A DNA stretch of 64,000 nucleotides, taken from the NCBI RefSeq assembly GCF_025602895.1, contig NW_026516219.1:248001-312000 (forward strand). Direction: 5' to 3'. Below the pieces are notes generated by a model that was not told the origin of the DNA, searched no databases, and was given only the letters and a program-made list of their open reading frames with translations. The position numbers and the translations under genes were made by a program. Origin of the DNA: Polychytrium aggregatum (lineage: Eukaryota; Chytridiomycota; Chytridiomycetes; Polychytriales). Below are positions 51,150 to 64,000 of the stretch, piece by piece (the stretch's first letter is position 1; each line of letters starts with the position of its first letter).

Positions 51150-54100
51150 ATGGACTATGTCGCAGAGTCTACTTCGCGGGAACTGGCTCAGACAACCAGC
51201 CCATCGAACGGCCGCTCCAGTCCACACGAATCCGGTCCGTCAAGGGCCAGCTCAGGATTCGGCTCAAAGACTACATCACCAAGCAGACCAAAGTCGGCCG
51301 GCGACGTTGATGGCCTCGACAGGATCGTTGCGAGTCCTCAACCGGGCTCGAGAGGCTCTCGTCCAACATCCGCACACACCCCGGCACAGATATCCAATGC
51401 CGGTAGCAAAGATACCACCGCAGCATCGTCACAGGCTTCGCTACAACGCTCGGCTGCAGCAGCTCGTGCTGCCATAGCCAATAGCGGCCCGCTCTCACGA
51501 AGGTCATCTAGTGCAAGGTCCCGGCGGAGCAATAGCCCCACAGCAAGCCGAGCACCATCGTCGCTGCGACAGGAGATCGTGCCGTTGTCCAAGGAGGCTT
51601 CAGAACGGGCAAAGAGGTTCTGGGAAATCGTGAGAAAGGCCTTTCTCCGCAAGGACATTGACGCCTTTGCGCTTCTGGCGGGCACAAAGGCGCCAGTGCC
51701 CTATCCCATCACCATCCGCCAGGGGTTCCAGTTCAAGTACCGCCTGAGGTCCAAGCATGCGATCGTGTGTGCCATCCAGCATCCTCGGGTGCCGATCCGC
51801 TTCGAGGGCGGCTGTCTCGGAACCGAAGCCGACGCTGGCTACGAGGAAAGCGAGGACGAAAGCAGCCTCGAGGACGACCACGACCACCCGGACGGGAAGG
51901 AGAGCACCAAAGTCAAAAAATCGAGGCCGTACACGATCGCCTGTGTCGACCGCGCTCGCGGGATCATTGTCTGGGATGTTACCCGGGTGTCCTTCAGCAC
52001 CAAGCCGCGGATCATGCTCAAGCTCAAGACCGACCTGACCAACTTTGTGTTTTTGTCAAAGTTTGGCATGTACTGCGGGTGCTCGTATGACAAGTCGATC
52101 AAGGTTGGTCAGGCGGTTGGTGAATGGCACTGCGGATTTGCGGGGCGATTCCATTCGGAGGTGACGCCGGGCTGACCAAAGTACAGTTTTTCAACGCCAG
52201 ATTCGAGCTTGCTAATATCTATTATACCATGAAGGCCGTTCAGTTGTGAGTTGATCAGCCGGACGCATCCACATCCGCATCTGTCCGCATGGGCACTTGT
52301 CGGACGACGAGTACAGCTGGATGATTGCACATGCCTTTGCTATCCCGACTACATCACCGTTGTCGCGATCGAGCAAGCGCGCGGCTGCAGCAGCACTGCT
52401 CGCGCCTCGACCCGAAAGCTTATGGATTGTACTTTTCTCACCATTCTTGGTTCTAGTGTGCGCTACAACTCCATCAGCCATGAGCTGGTGACAGCCGGAT
52501 CGCATAACATCTGCGTAGGTGCTCCCGACTATCCGCGGGATGATCGTGCTACCGCGCGGGGCCTCGACTGGGGGTCTAACGAGCCGTGATGAACCGATTG
52601 TAGGTCTGGACAATCCAAGGGCGAATGCACAAGTAAGTTGATGAGGGCACCAAGTAGTAGTATCACACTGTTCTCTTGAGAGAGTGGCTAGAATTCATTG
52701 TGAGGGTGGCACCTCTGGGTGGGAGTGGATGGAGTTTATTGAGTCCAAGTTCTCACGGTGCACCCCTTGGCTCCTGGTCAGAGGGGTTGTGCATCTGCAG
52801 CCGACTCTAAAGTACGAGATCGAGACCGATCTTTCGACAGACGAATGGATCACCAGCATCTATCTCGATGAAGCAAATCACAGGATGTACGCCATCATCG
52901 ACACGCGGATTTTGGTACGTGACCAGCTCCTGGCCATATCAGCGACGATCATGGACTCACAACTATGTTTCATTCGGAGCAGGTATACGACCAGTTGTTT
53001 GGGGAAAGAGTGGAATGCATGTCGCAAGTCTCCAATCGGCAGATATGCTGCATTCTGCACTACAGCGAATATAATTACACCATCATCGCCTGCGCGGATG
53101 GGTCAAGTAAGTTCTGGACAGCCGAGCTCGTTGCGGGTATTTGCTACGTACTCACACCATGACACTTGGCTCCTTGTACATCACCTCCCCTCATCTCACC
53201 TCACCTCACACCTTGCCACCATAGTCAAGATCAAGAACCTCACCAATGCGGTTGTCCATGAGTTCACAAGCCACACAAAGCGTGTGACGGGGCTGGCGGT
53301 CTATCCCTTTGGGCCAATCATCATGTCTTGTGCGCTCGACATGACGGTCCGTATGTACAATCTCAAAAACTTCAAGGAGGTTTACTGGTGAGCACATCAT
53401 CGTAGCGCCACTCACATAACCCATCCTCCGTACTGACTGCTGTAATTGGTGGCGGGCAAAGCTTCCATATTCGTGAACAGCCGATGGGAATCGAAATTGC
53501 CGACAAGGCCGTTTTGAACATCTATACAAGGGAGGGGATCCTGGCTTGGAATCTCAACCATATCAATACAAGCTTCTCGTCCATCAAGTGAGGCACTTTG
53601 TCGTGCGGGGTCATCTCGAGAGACCGTGCCTTGGCAATGTAACTAAGTGCATATACCGTATGCTCACTCTTGTTGAATATCGCAGTTCGCAGGCTAAGCG
53701 TCTTGTCAACTATCAAGGCACTAGAACTCCATGTCGTATCTTGGCGTGGAGCGATGATAGCGTCATTCGGCTCATATCGCCCGCGACCGGCAAGTCCATA
53801 ACGACTGTGCTGCCGCTTGTCGAGTCCGAGTCCATCACGGCGCTCAGCTATTGTCCGTCGATAGGTACTTGAATCGAGTCGATATGCTTGCTGAGGCAGA
53901 CGAGGTCTTCAAAATAAGGATGATGTCTGAAACGTCGGTTGGGCGGCCAACTGCCATTTCTTCTGACGCTGTGCCTCATCTTGGCTGCAACAGAGAAGCT
54001 GTTTATCATGCTCACCAACTCTGAGATCTGGGTTATCGCCACCAACGTGAATCCGTGTCTGGTCGTGGATATATGGCGACCCAACGGACCAAGTAAGCCT

Positions 54101-56009
54101 CCATCCCACATTGCTGCAGTGCGATATTCACAATCTAACATGGGCCTCGCTCCCAGTCCGCGAGGATTGCACATGTATATGCGTTTGCGATGGCGTGTTC
54201 CAGCATCATCAGCCATCGCCCAGTGGGTACGAGCGCAGCAAAGGATTTGCCTTCTTGTTCGGCGGAACGGGCAACGGTCAAGTTCTGGTGTATACACGGT
54301 TTGGGGTGGTATGCGATCGGTATCAGGTCAGTTTCCGGCTGATCCACCGCGGACACGATTCGACGACTTCATTGTAGCATTCGAATCTGCGAAGAAACGT
54401 GCAGGATACCAACGTTGATTCATCCAGAGCATCGCTCGTGCTGCTCACGCACACACATGTGTGTTCCTTTGATAGCTCCATAATGGTGAAGTCACGCAAA
54501 TCATCTACATCTCCAAACAGCAGCTTTTGATTACGGGAGGTGCAGGTAGGACCCCGCATCCGCATCGGATCCTTAATTTACGCCTACACTCAGACGAGCT
54601 CCGATCTGGCGGTATCAGACGAATTGATCAAGATATGCACACTGGAGCCCATGAGCAGCGAGCTGATCCAAGTCAAAGTGAGCATCAAGGCTGGATTCAT
54701 ACCGCGGCTTATATCCATTAGCGACAATGCCGTGGCAGCAACGTCCGATGACTGGAGCATCCACATGTTTCAATTCAACCTGCATCGGAACGGTACGCAC
54801 AGATTTGAAAGAGTACCAGCTCGATCAATGGCATGTCCGGTCGTTAATTGGTGGCTTGTTGAACTTCCCCCATTTGCTCACCATCCTCTACAATCCTGGG
54901 AGCAGAGAGCAGAAAAATGCCGACGCATCTGCGCTCCGACGACCACACGGATGCGGTCACAGCAATATGTCCAATCCCTATGCTTGGCCTGTTCATCTCC
55001 TCCTCGCGAGATGGCACGCTTCGTTTGTGGGATAGCTTCAACACTCTGATCAGGTTCGTTTTCACCCACCAAGACTGACTGCTGATCGATACAGTGTAAC
55101 TGCATCATGGCGTCGTCGCCCTTTTCCGCGCGCCACGATCCCGGCTTATCAAACTCAACCAACCCAATGTAATGCAGAGAGGTGCAGTTCACGCAGCCGC
55201 TCGAAGCTGTCTGCGTCAACTCAGAGAGAGGAGACATTCTTGTTGGCATCCAGAACCGAGTCGACATCATTCAGTACTCTTTGTGTAAGTACCGTCGTGC
55301 CACAGAGCTGAATATGCGGCATCAAAGATGTCAGGCATATGCAATTTACTACATCTAGTCTTGAGCGCGGCTTGAGATACATGCGTTTGGGTTCTCAATG
55401 ACCTCAGCGATCGCCGTGCAATCGAGGCAACACTTGCCAAGGCTCGTCTTCGTCAGCACTCATGACCCATCACATCGAATAGATCTGCCTCCCGGATACA
55501 TTGCCACAGTGCAGTCCCTCGAATTTCCGGAGATGCCGGTGGAGCCTTCCTTGCCCTTTGACGACAATCAAGCGATTTGGAAGGCGGTGTACGAGAGGAA
55601 GATGGCTAGGTGGGTGTTGGTCGCAGTTTGCGGCATCCTGTGCACTCGAAGGCTGATTCATGAAGGGGATATAGTGATCGCACTGGCTGAAGTATTCACT
55701 TGCACCGACTGTGGGCTTGAATCAAGACCGCTGCAGAGCTATTCGACAAGACAAGACTTTTTTCACGCCATCAACCTTGTCAGCACGGGTGTGGAGGCTC
55801 TCAGCTCTCAAAGCCTCTCCTCCGCAACTACATTCGAACTGGAGACTCCGATGTTGTCAAAGGAGCATCAACTCAGCTCAACCGAAAACATTTATCGAAT
55901 GTTGGATGTTTTGATGCTGCGCCGGCAAGAAGTTGTCGACCGTGCCAAGAAGCGTATCAGCGAGGAGCTGTCCAACGTCCGGCGCAAGGTAAATCGATAT
56001 TTGCCGGCC

Positions 56010-56085
<76 letters not shown>

Positions 56086-59000
56086 CAAAATGCTTCGTAA
56101 GCTGACACTGTGTATGGACAGGATCAAATCCTCCACGAAGAGTACGAAAAGTATATCAAATACAGGCCTCTGATGCAACGCGAGCTTGAAGAAGACAGTG
56201 AGAAAGCTGGCTACAGGAGCTACTCGTTGAGCTATCTGCAGTTCTCAGCACCAATAACCCCTAGAGGCGAGGTTGCCGAAGAGCTTACGGTGAGTTATTT
56301 AGCAGACACGAGAGGAGCATCAACGATGATGCTGCAATCGAGACTGAGCCACACGCAGCTTCTCAGAGAGGTCAAGGAGATTCAAATGAACGAGGCCGAG
56401 TCGATCGAGAGCGTAGCTGCTCTAGAGCAAGGTATGCAATGCCAATCGAGCTGGACTCGCACGATACGGACGAAGATATGCGAATGAAATCGACGCCGAC
56501 TTCTGGCTTGGTGCGAGTTCATCAAGATTTACACCGTATCCTGCAATCTTCCCAGCTGCAGAATCAATTCAGTCAGTGACGCTAGAAGAACCAAGTGTCC
56601 CTATCATTCAAGAAGTTCCTCAGGAAAGCATTTCACAAATCATCGCCAAAATGCCAGTAACACCAAAGCACAGACTGAAAGTTGCCCCGGATGGAGAGAT
56701 TCCAAACTCGGTGCTTTCTCACAACGTCGAGTCGTGGCGATCAAAGCACACGGGATATCAACGTGCTGGGGCAATCAGAGGCATTCGACGAAAGAAAAAG
56801 GAAGCACCCAAGCCTGCTGACACTGTCGAGCGCAAGAAGAAGAGCGACGAGTACAAGGAGAGACTCAAAAATCTACTCGAGAACATGGCCAAGAAAGAGG
56901 AGGAAGAGAAAGCACAGGCAAACGAGGCTAATATCGTCGTTATAGAGGATGAAGATGAGAATGAAGCGGAGGAGGAAGAGGAGGTCTACAGATCGAGGCT
57001 GCCTGCGAATACTGGGCTCCGAAACGTCCAGATGTACGATCCTATCGTGCAAGTTGTGGCAGAGAAGGTCCCGATGATCGTGCAGAAAGCTCTGGCGTTC
57101 TCATGGTTTCCGGACGACGAGGTGAGTTTCTCTTCAAGTTCTTGGCAGTCGCTTGGTGGATACAGTTGTAGCGGATCTTGTACCGCTCCAGTTCAATGGA
57201 GACAGATCCCCATCTCTTGGGCGGATCGGTGCGGGCGACTCACAACCGAGCAGCTCTATCACACACAACAAGCCGTGAACGATCCGTATGGTGTCGTGCG
57301 TCCATCGAGCCGAAAACTGGTATGTACTCCGAGAATATCGAAATGAATGCCATACAGTGTCTCTAACGACCAACACCGATGCAGAAAATCAATCCGACGC
57401 CAGAAGCCATCGCCGAGATCATAGTGGGCAAACTGTGGGAGTACTCCAAGCCGGAAATCAAGCTGGAGATGCTGGACTTTATCAATTGGATCTATGAGGA
57501 GCTCGGCATCCGAGACACAACTATGATTATGCGAACACTCTGCAGGTATCTGCAGTCGAGGCTCACCGAGTCGATGGATGACACCGATGTCAAGGTAAGC
57601 ACGTTTGCTACAGGCTATTGTGGGCGACCCGGTGATTGCCCGTGCTCTCATATCCTTCTGGCATCATACCTTTGTGTCAATCTGGACTTCAAATGCTCCC
57701 ACGCACTCGATAGCTGACGGCAGACATGCTTTGGATACTCTCGTCTTGACACCCAGCTTCGAGAAAAGATCATAGGTGTTTTGACAAAGTTCTCGGTTCC
57801 ATATACCGAAGTGATATCGACGTTGATCATGCAGCTGATCTTGCCTTACGAGCCGATTGTCGCGCCATCAAAGCACTTGATGTCAGCACTCGGAATTGCT
57901 TGTGCCGAAAGTCAGTTCCTCAAGATGCAGATTGAAGAGATCTACAATGAGGTAGGCCAGTACTATCCACGGGCCTTACTCCTGCTCCTGCTCTACCAAC
58001 ATCTCGATCATGTCGCACGATGGTGCCAGCAGCGATAATGTCGCCGACTGAGCCGACAATCACCAATGCCGCGCATACAGGCGCAGGGCTTGCTTTGACC
58101 AACATACAACTTGGATGTGTTTGTGGCGCAGTCTCAAAACCAACTCATGGCATTTAATGCCGCAAGGGGTGAGAGTGGATCTCGGCCACAAACGCTCACG
58201 AAACCAAAAGACTTCCGGGAGCTAGCGACGCTGTGGATCCGGACGTGCTTGAAAAACTACTTGATGAAGACGCTGAAGGATAAGGACGCAATTGCGCTTC
58301 TAAAGAAGCTCACTCCCTTCGGAATCGAAGACCGCGGCAGCACCAGCAACTCGTCGGCACCAAGCACCCCTGCTCAAGCATCCTCAACGGGCACGGCAAA
58401 AACTTCAAACCCAAGTACCCCCTCCAATCAAATCGACAAATCTCGGCGCTCGTCCGTCAAGGGTCGCCGCGAGTCCACAGCCACACAAAGCAGGAGACCA
58501 ACGAGCCCGCAGAAGACCCGCTCACGCCAGACCTCGATCGCTACTGGAGCAAACCAAGGCAGGTCCACGCCTGGAAGCAGGCCGAGGGCAAACAGCGTGA
58601 CCGGCCATTCAGATCTTGATGCAGCAGACCCAAAGTTCCCATCTGGCTCACACAAGGCTGGCTCACGTCGAGGCTCGTTGGCTGTCGGTTCAACACAGGA
58701 TCGGGCAACACCGACGGGCAGGCCAAGGGCAAGTAGCGTCAGCTTCCATCCGGATGTCGGCGAATCCGGTCCGGAGGATCCAAAAGACCAGCTCAGGCGC
58801 CTTGCCGTCACGCTTGAAAGCTCAAACGAGAAGCTGGATGAAGAGACCAACGAGGCCATTGTCTCACGCCCGGTGACAGCCATCGGTGACTCGACCATAG
58901 AAGGAGTTGTCATCGAGACCCGGGATCCAGGCTCACGCGATCCGGTGAGCATCTTGCGGAATCCTTCCGGCCAAGACTTTGTGGATGCAGTGAACTACTT

Positions 59001-60046
59001 CATTGTCACATTGGAAAAGAAGGCGGCGAAGGAGGAGCAAGAACGGCTTGCCAAACTGCGCGAGCAGTCCGCGCAGGCCCAGAGACAGCGTCTCGAAGCT
59101 GAAAAGAAAGCACAGCTCGAGGAGTACCTCAGACAGAAAGAAGAGGAGCGACAGGCCCGATCGGCCGCACGACGAGAGAGAATAGCCAGTCTCAGGGCGC
59201 AAGAGAAGGCCAAGGCCGACGAGTCCCAGAAGAGGCGACGCGGAGTCAACTGGAAGACAGTCGGACAGACGCACCAAAGCAAATGCCATCCGTCACGGGA
59301 AACACTCAACGTTGCCTTGGGTGAGTTTCGTCGCCCACTTTCCATGTTTGGCTGCAGACCGTCAGTCCGAGCCACAGTCCGGCTGGCTGCACATTCAGAC
59401 ATCCGGGCTGACACGGGCTCCTGATCCTTGACTTCCTCACGCAGACAAATTTCCGTCCATGTGTGGATCCTTCTTGCGATCGTTCACCAATGAAATCACC
59501 CTCAACATGGCATCGCTGGCCAAGACCATGCCGATGGAACACGTCGTCTTGAGCCCGTTTGGCGAGCCTCCACTCTCCCAGAGGATTCTGTCCGCCGCAG
59601 CCCGAGAAAAGGTTCATGGGCGAGACTATCCGTACTCGCCGTTTGTGAACTCGCAACACACCTTGGTCCCGGAGTGGAAAGAATATCACGCCGATGAACG
59701 ACGTTCTTCGACGACTCGTTCGGATGTGTCGTATATCCGGGCGCCGTTGACTTTCCGTGAAAACAACGTAAGGATCGTCAAGGATCTCTACCTCCAAGAA
59801 TTCGACCCGGAGGGCGACGAGTCAGCAAAGTTCAAGACCCAGAAGAAGTACTTTATTCCATCGCTTGCCGTTCCTGACATTGACGATGAGTTGAATGACG
59901 AGCTCCAGAACATGGACGAGAGCGAGCGCCCTTCCCAGGCACACTCGCACCGACACTCGCACTCACACTCGCACTCGCAGTCCTTCCATCGGCTTTCGGA
60001 AACAGACCAGCAGCTTCAAAGAATGAAAAACAGGCGCTACATATAG
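51150..60046 (+). CDS. large WD40-repeat flagellum-associated protein (WDR97/WDR87-like)
   Basis: This is an 8.9-kb multi-exon gene. Exon 1 (51150-52103) encodes a Ser/Arg-rich N-terminus, then the start of a beta-propeller (CVDRARGIIVWDVTRVSF, YCGCSYDKSIK). WD40-like blades follow, for example VRYNSISHELVTAGSHNI, VTGLAVYPFGPIIMSCALDM, FGGTGNGQVLVYTRFGVV and FISSSRDGTLRLWDSFNTLI. A helical region after 56122 (LHEEYEKYIKYRPLMQRELE, EIKLEMLDFINWIYEELGI) suggests HEAT-like repeats. A Ser-rich segment, a coiled coil (58990-59230) and a conserved-looking end (MEHVVLSPFGEPPLSQRI) with a His-rich tail close the protein. The layout resembles axonemal WD40 proteins such as WDR97/WDR87. The orthologue and most exon joins are not settled. 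A long GAT microsatellite sits in the intron at 55989-56121. Confidence 0.65.
56010..56085 (+). repeat. (GAT)25 microsatellite in an intron
   Basis: About 25 perfect GAT/ATG triplets. Exon joining across GTAAAT (55989) and CAG (56119-56121) restores the frame (RRK to DQILHEEYEKY), so the repeat is intronic and does not encode poly-Asp. Confidence 0.85.
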
Positions 60047-60634
60047 CCGATCTGTTGAGCCAACTGTGCCAGCAAAGCTGCTCTCCAGAGATATGGGTGC
60101 CGATGCAAGGACCGCACTGTTGCGGCGTTAGCAGGGTCTATCGGCCCCCTCCCGGTTTGGGACCGTATTCCCTGGTATCTGAATACACACGTGTTCGCAG
60201 TGCCTACAATCTCCGGACTGGAAGAGTCGACCGCTTTATTCTCTCCGTGGCTTTTTTCGAGGGCGGCTCTGAGCCGCCTCGATAACTGTGACGGCAGCAC
60301 AGGCATGGGTGATCCAGGACGAAACATGACATGTTGTAAGCCAGATGCCAAAGGACACACGGGAGGCATATCGATTGGCCATTCGCAGCGCAACAACCAC
60401 CATAACAGGTTATAGCGAGCGGAAAACGGGAATGACGATTCAATAGAAAAACGTTGCCGTATCAGAATGAGGATGTGATCGACGGTGAGAGGGGATCATC
60501 AGAGAGGGAAACGGAATGAAATCGAGCGAAGGGAAGGCGGCGAGCCAATAAGGAATGACAACAAAGAGGCGAGAGAATGTCAGGACAGACAGCCGCAATG
60601 GCGATCGGGGTTGCCCAGACGGCAGCAAGCACAT
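60047..60634. other. convergent 3' intergenic region
   Basis: This separates the ends of the WD40 gene (+) and CCA1 (-). Short open frames only; nothing recognised. Confidence 0.4.
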
Positions 60635-63616
60635 CTACGGTCTTGAGCCAGACTTTCCTTCAGCAAACTCAACCTTGATCCAGCTCTCGCACTCGGGCTT
60701 GGTCCCGTGGGGGTGCTCCAACTGCCACTCCATGACGCGGTATAGGTATTCTCCGACCTGCGGTCCAGGCCGGATGCAGAGAATCCGAGCAATGTCCTTG
60801 CCCTACCGTATACGTCGATATCGCCAACCAAGACCACAATTAATGAGTGCCGCGAGGCTCGCCGTGCGAGGAGCTTTAGCAACATGTGCGAGGAGCTCGG
60901 AGCACCAGGACAGCCACGCTACACTCGCCGCTTCCACACTCCCGCAATCATTAAACTATGCTTACATCCAGAAGAGGCTTGAGGTCGTGCAAGTGCTCCA
61001 TGTCATACCGAGCCACATTCTGCATGAATAGCGCGTAGTTTCCGATGGTCTTGGACACCTCAGGATCTGATCAAGGTATGAGCCGTTTAGGATGCGCTCC
61101 ATCGCCCAGCAGCGCTGCACCAAGGACAGAATCACCAAATAATACGCAGGAAAGCTGATACTAACTGTCAAGATGAGCGGAGTCGGCTGGATCGCCGAGC
61201 TGGCTGATTTCTAGTGCCAGGGAATAGATAAGTGCGAGGGGCCACTTGGGCCCAAGTGGTTTGAAGACCTCCCTCGCACCCAAGGGCTTGCTGGCGATAT
61301 TGCGGATGAGCTGGCCGATCGTTTTGCGGTCGGTAATGGGGGTGATATCCCGGCACAGCTTCGTGATGAGAGGCTGGAATCCTTGCAGAGCGTGGCAGAC
61401 ATCGCCGTCGTGCACATTGAGCTGAACGTTGACAAGGGTTTGTTTGAGTGGGATCGGGTCCATCCAATGAGCCAGCTCCATCGATGTCGTGTGCATACTT
61501 TCTGTTGCCGCAATGGTCAACGCTCCTCCACTTACTTTGAGGGAAACGACCGCCATGTACTTGCTGACAGGGTACTCGCGAGCTTTCTCCGTATACGTTT
61601 GGTCAGCAAACGGACACATGGAGGCGCAGAGGTAGAGTATTCGGTGGTCATCTTCGGAGAGTGGCAGGGCATGTTCTGGTACAATCCGCGATAAGACTTG
61701 CGCGTTGCTCAAGAGACTGGTCGATTACAGCGAATCAAACATGTTAGCACGGGCCATCAGCAGCCTCGATATCATACGAACAAGAACCACGGTCCATGCA
61801 AAGAGTCCAGCGCGAATGTGATAGAACGAACCGTTTAAGAGCCTTCGCAACAGAGAGCGCAGTGTCGCCGTTGAGCACTGGCTCGACCGACTCTGGCGGC
61901 ATAAAAACGAGCGAATAATATCCAAAGTCGCAGACAAGCTGAAGCGAGCGCAGGGGATCTGGCCCCCTCATCATCTTATCCACCTCGGTTCCTATACGCT
62001 CTCGGCTTAATTTTGAGCCAAAGGCACTCTAGGGTCGGGGTGTTGCCGCCAGACTGTCAGAAGTGGATGATATCCTTCGTGCCAATCTCGATGCTGCCGC
62101 CAAAGTGGGCATCAAGTGTGGGTCGATGATGCACATGTCCGCTCAACATACTCTGACATCGGAATTTGCGGCTGCGGGGGCAATCGCTGTGTCGATCTGG
62201 TAGCCAAAGCGGCTTGCAAACCGGATCACGCGGAGGATCCTAAGCGGATCATCGAGGAACGTTTGAATGGGATCCAGAGGCGTGCGGACGAGCCCACTGC
62301 GAAGATCCGAGAGGCCCTGGGTCAAAAAAAGGCAGCATATCCAGTGATGAGCACCTCCTGCAGGTTGAGACTGCTGTGATAAGCGCGAGAGTATGCCGAG
62401 CCAAGCGACAGCCCACAAACCGAACCTGGCCAGTATAATCCTCGACTTGTTTGCTCTGGATGTTGTAAAAGAGCGCGTTGATGGTAATGTCACGCCGCTG
62501 AGCGTCTTCGAGAGGAGTGCCGAATCGCTGGGGGGGGGATTCATCCAAAAGCATGATTTAATGAGCGACCGCAAGGAAGCTGGCTGCACTCAACATGGGG
62601 ACTCATCGATGCAGAGGCGAACCGATGGCCCTGTAACCGAGGCGGAACCATGGCCTCAACGCACATTCGAAGCCATCCGCTGCCGGCGAGTCCAACAGCA
62701 CTATCCAAAGGACCTAGATTTCTCACCACAATGGGGATACGGCTATCCTCCCGATAAGATTCGGTTCGTAGATTGACAAAGTCGATAAAGTTGCCCATGA
62801 CTTTGGTTGTCGCTGTTTCAAGATGCTTGGACTTTTCGGGATTCGAGTCAATCTTGCCAAGGGTGTGGGTTTCGAAGCCGTTCTCGGCCAGGTAGCGATT
62901 GACCTGGAGCGCAAAGTCGTACCCCATCATGGTATCGAGGGCAATATCGATGTCATGGGACTCCATTCCGAGAAGCTGAAACAGCCACGAGAAACATCCA
63001 AAGGACTCGTCAGCCCTGGGTAGCGGCAGCTGCGGCCGAAATAGCAATCTGACAGATGCACAGATCATCGAGCGACAGGCTCATCTGTGTCCGTGTGAGC
63101 TGCATGGTGCCAGCGGTCGCCTGGTTCATTACGCTCATTTCCTCCACGGCTTCTGCTACCGTGTTCTTCGAGTAGCCACTTTTGTTGTGGCTCTATCCGC
63201 ATCCTCTGCCACCGCATGCATTCGACGGCATCCATCAACCGTGGTCGCCCGCGACCGGAGGCTGGAGCCCAAGGCCAACACCAACCAGCCCATCGTCCTG
63301 GAACTTGATTGTGCCGACTCACCTTATCGCGGACCCAACCCCCCGCAACACGCAGGGTGACGTCCTTTGGCGGTTGTTGATGGTGCAGGTGTTCGGCGCA
63401 TTTGGAGAGAATATCGAAAATCTTGCTCTCTTGCTCCGTCAGGGTTATGCAGCCGATCTGCGTCAATGGGGGAGTGTCGGGCGACATGGCTGGGCTTGGT
63501 GTTGAGCTGGCGGACAGATGGTTATGGAAACGTCGAAGGCTGGGCCGAAAGCGCCAGATTGGCCGAGTATGGGCTGCAAGTCGTAACCAAAGGCAGTTGG
63601 ATGCACCACCATGCAT
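60635..63616 (-). CDS. CCA1: CCA-adding tRNA nucleotidyltransferase
   Basis: The ATG at 63616 starts an Arg/His-rich, acid-poor leader (LRLAAHTRPIWRFRPSLRRF) that looks like a mitochondrial presequence. A second in-frame ATG at 63487 (MSPDTPPLTQIGC) would give the cytosolic/nuclear form, as known for yeast CCA1. Motifs of class II CCA enzymes follow: LRVAGGWVRDK, ESHDIDIALD (metal-binding DxD), EDAQRRDITINAL, and DDPLRILRVIRFASRFGYQI. The helical C-terminal body runs to FAEGKSGSRP at 60635. Checked exons include 63616-63323 and one starting at 62975; at least eight exons are needed and several joins were not closed. The enzyme adds CCA to tRNA 3' ends without a template. Confidence 0.9.
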
Positions 63617-64000
63617 TTATTGGGCAGGCGGGTCTGCAATGATCAAGAGCAGAGTGAGAGATCGTTGGGTAGACGCAGCCAGACCATTCCGGTCGAATGC
63701 GGCGCGGCTGTGGCCGAGTCACTTGGCAGCGGTGAGTGGGATGAGTATACCTTGGTTTCCAGCGACGGCACTGGTGGATTTATCACTACCAATCCGTTCA
63801 AACGTTCCAGATGGCTGGTTTGGCTGGCCGAGGCAGTTGCAGTCGGTCGCAGTCGATGTTGAGTGCCCGACACAAACCCGAACAACAGCCGATCTGGCCA
63901 GAGAGCAATATCACGTGCCTTCATCGTGATGCCGACGTGACTGTCGACGGCCCGCGTTGATCTGGTTGTCGGTTCGCTGCCGCCGGATCAACCCAGATCA
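63617..64000. other. CCA1 upstream region, no gene seen
   Basis: This is the promoter flank of CCA1 to the window edge. Open frames on both strands are short and not recognisable. Confidence 0.4.

Noticed and set aside
55989-56108. Poly-Asp (and antisense poly-His or poly-Ile) proteins
   Set aside because: These are translations of the GAT microsatellite. Splicing GTAAAT at 55989 to the CAG at 56119-56121 restores a sensible frame, so the repeat is intronic.
1-64000. tRNA or rRNA genes
   Set aside because: None was recognised by eye on either strand; a covariance-model scan would be needed to exclude a tRNA.

Overview
This is nuclear DNA of a GC-rich, intron-dense fungus. Nearly every gene is split by short GT-AG introns of about 60-600 bp, and the housekeeping set is fungal: Alg11, Mms2, a trehalose-phosphate synthase/phosphatase, a CCA-adding enzyme, a mitochondrial carrier, SREBP and a cyclin. 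Three genes are homologues of axoneme or basal-body proteins: a CCDC77-like coiled coil, a SHIPPO/ODF3-like STPGR-repeat protein and a large WD40 protein. That points to a zoosporic (flagellated, chytrid-like) fungus. This is inferred from gene content; no marker RNA gene is present.

Layout. 1-690: 5' part of a quinone-oxidoreductase-like gene (-). 1030-1990: Rdx/SelW-like membrane protein (+). 2622-5037: NUFIP1-like protein with a CCCH finger (+). 5530-7077: MMS2 (-). 7407 to about 10025: Fanzor nuclease element (-). 10850-12956: HERP-like ubiquitin-domain protein (-). 13520-16040: ALG11 (+). 17064-19566: cyclin (+). 20009-20462: degenerate Fanzor/mariner relic. 20763-24374: unrecognised membrane protein (-). 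24552-25287: truncated Fanzor copy (+). 25672-27356: ADP/ATP-carrier-like protein (-). 27879-30540: CCDC77 (-). 31763-36232: SREBP (+). 36721 to about 38103: four-LIM protein (-). 38937-41156: ODF3-like protein (-). 42680-46620: TPS/TPP fusion (+). 46891-50799: Tc1/mariner element carrying both a DD34E transposase and a Fanzor. 51150-60046: WD40 flagellar protein (+). 60635-63616: CCA1 (-).

The most remarkable content is a small family of eukaryotic OMEGA (Fanzor/TnpB-like RNA-guided nuclease) elements. One intact copy (790 aa) sits beside a Tc1/mariner transposase inside about 68-bp terminal inverted repeats flanked by TA. A second large copy has no transposase, but its visible terminus has the same TIR core, so it may be mobilised in trans. 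Two truncated or decayed copies and an inverted duplicate of a Fanzor 3' end complete the set. All carry the same TACA...AAACGGGA-type terminus, so the window shows one lineage at several stages of spread and decay.

The host genes form no operons. Several are divergent pairs sharing promoters (HERP-like/ALG11, ODF3-like/TPS). SREBP and a HERP-like ER ubiquitin-domain protein both belong to ER-membrane regulation but are separated by 20 kb. Exon coordinates in the evidence were checked by reading-frame continuity; where they could not be closed this is stated.
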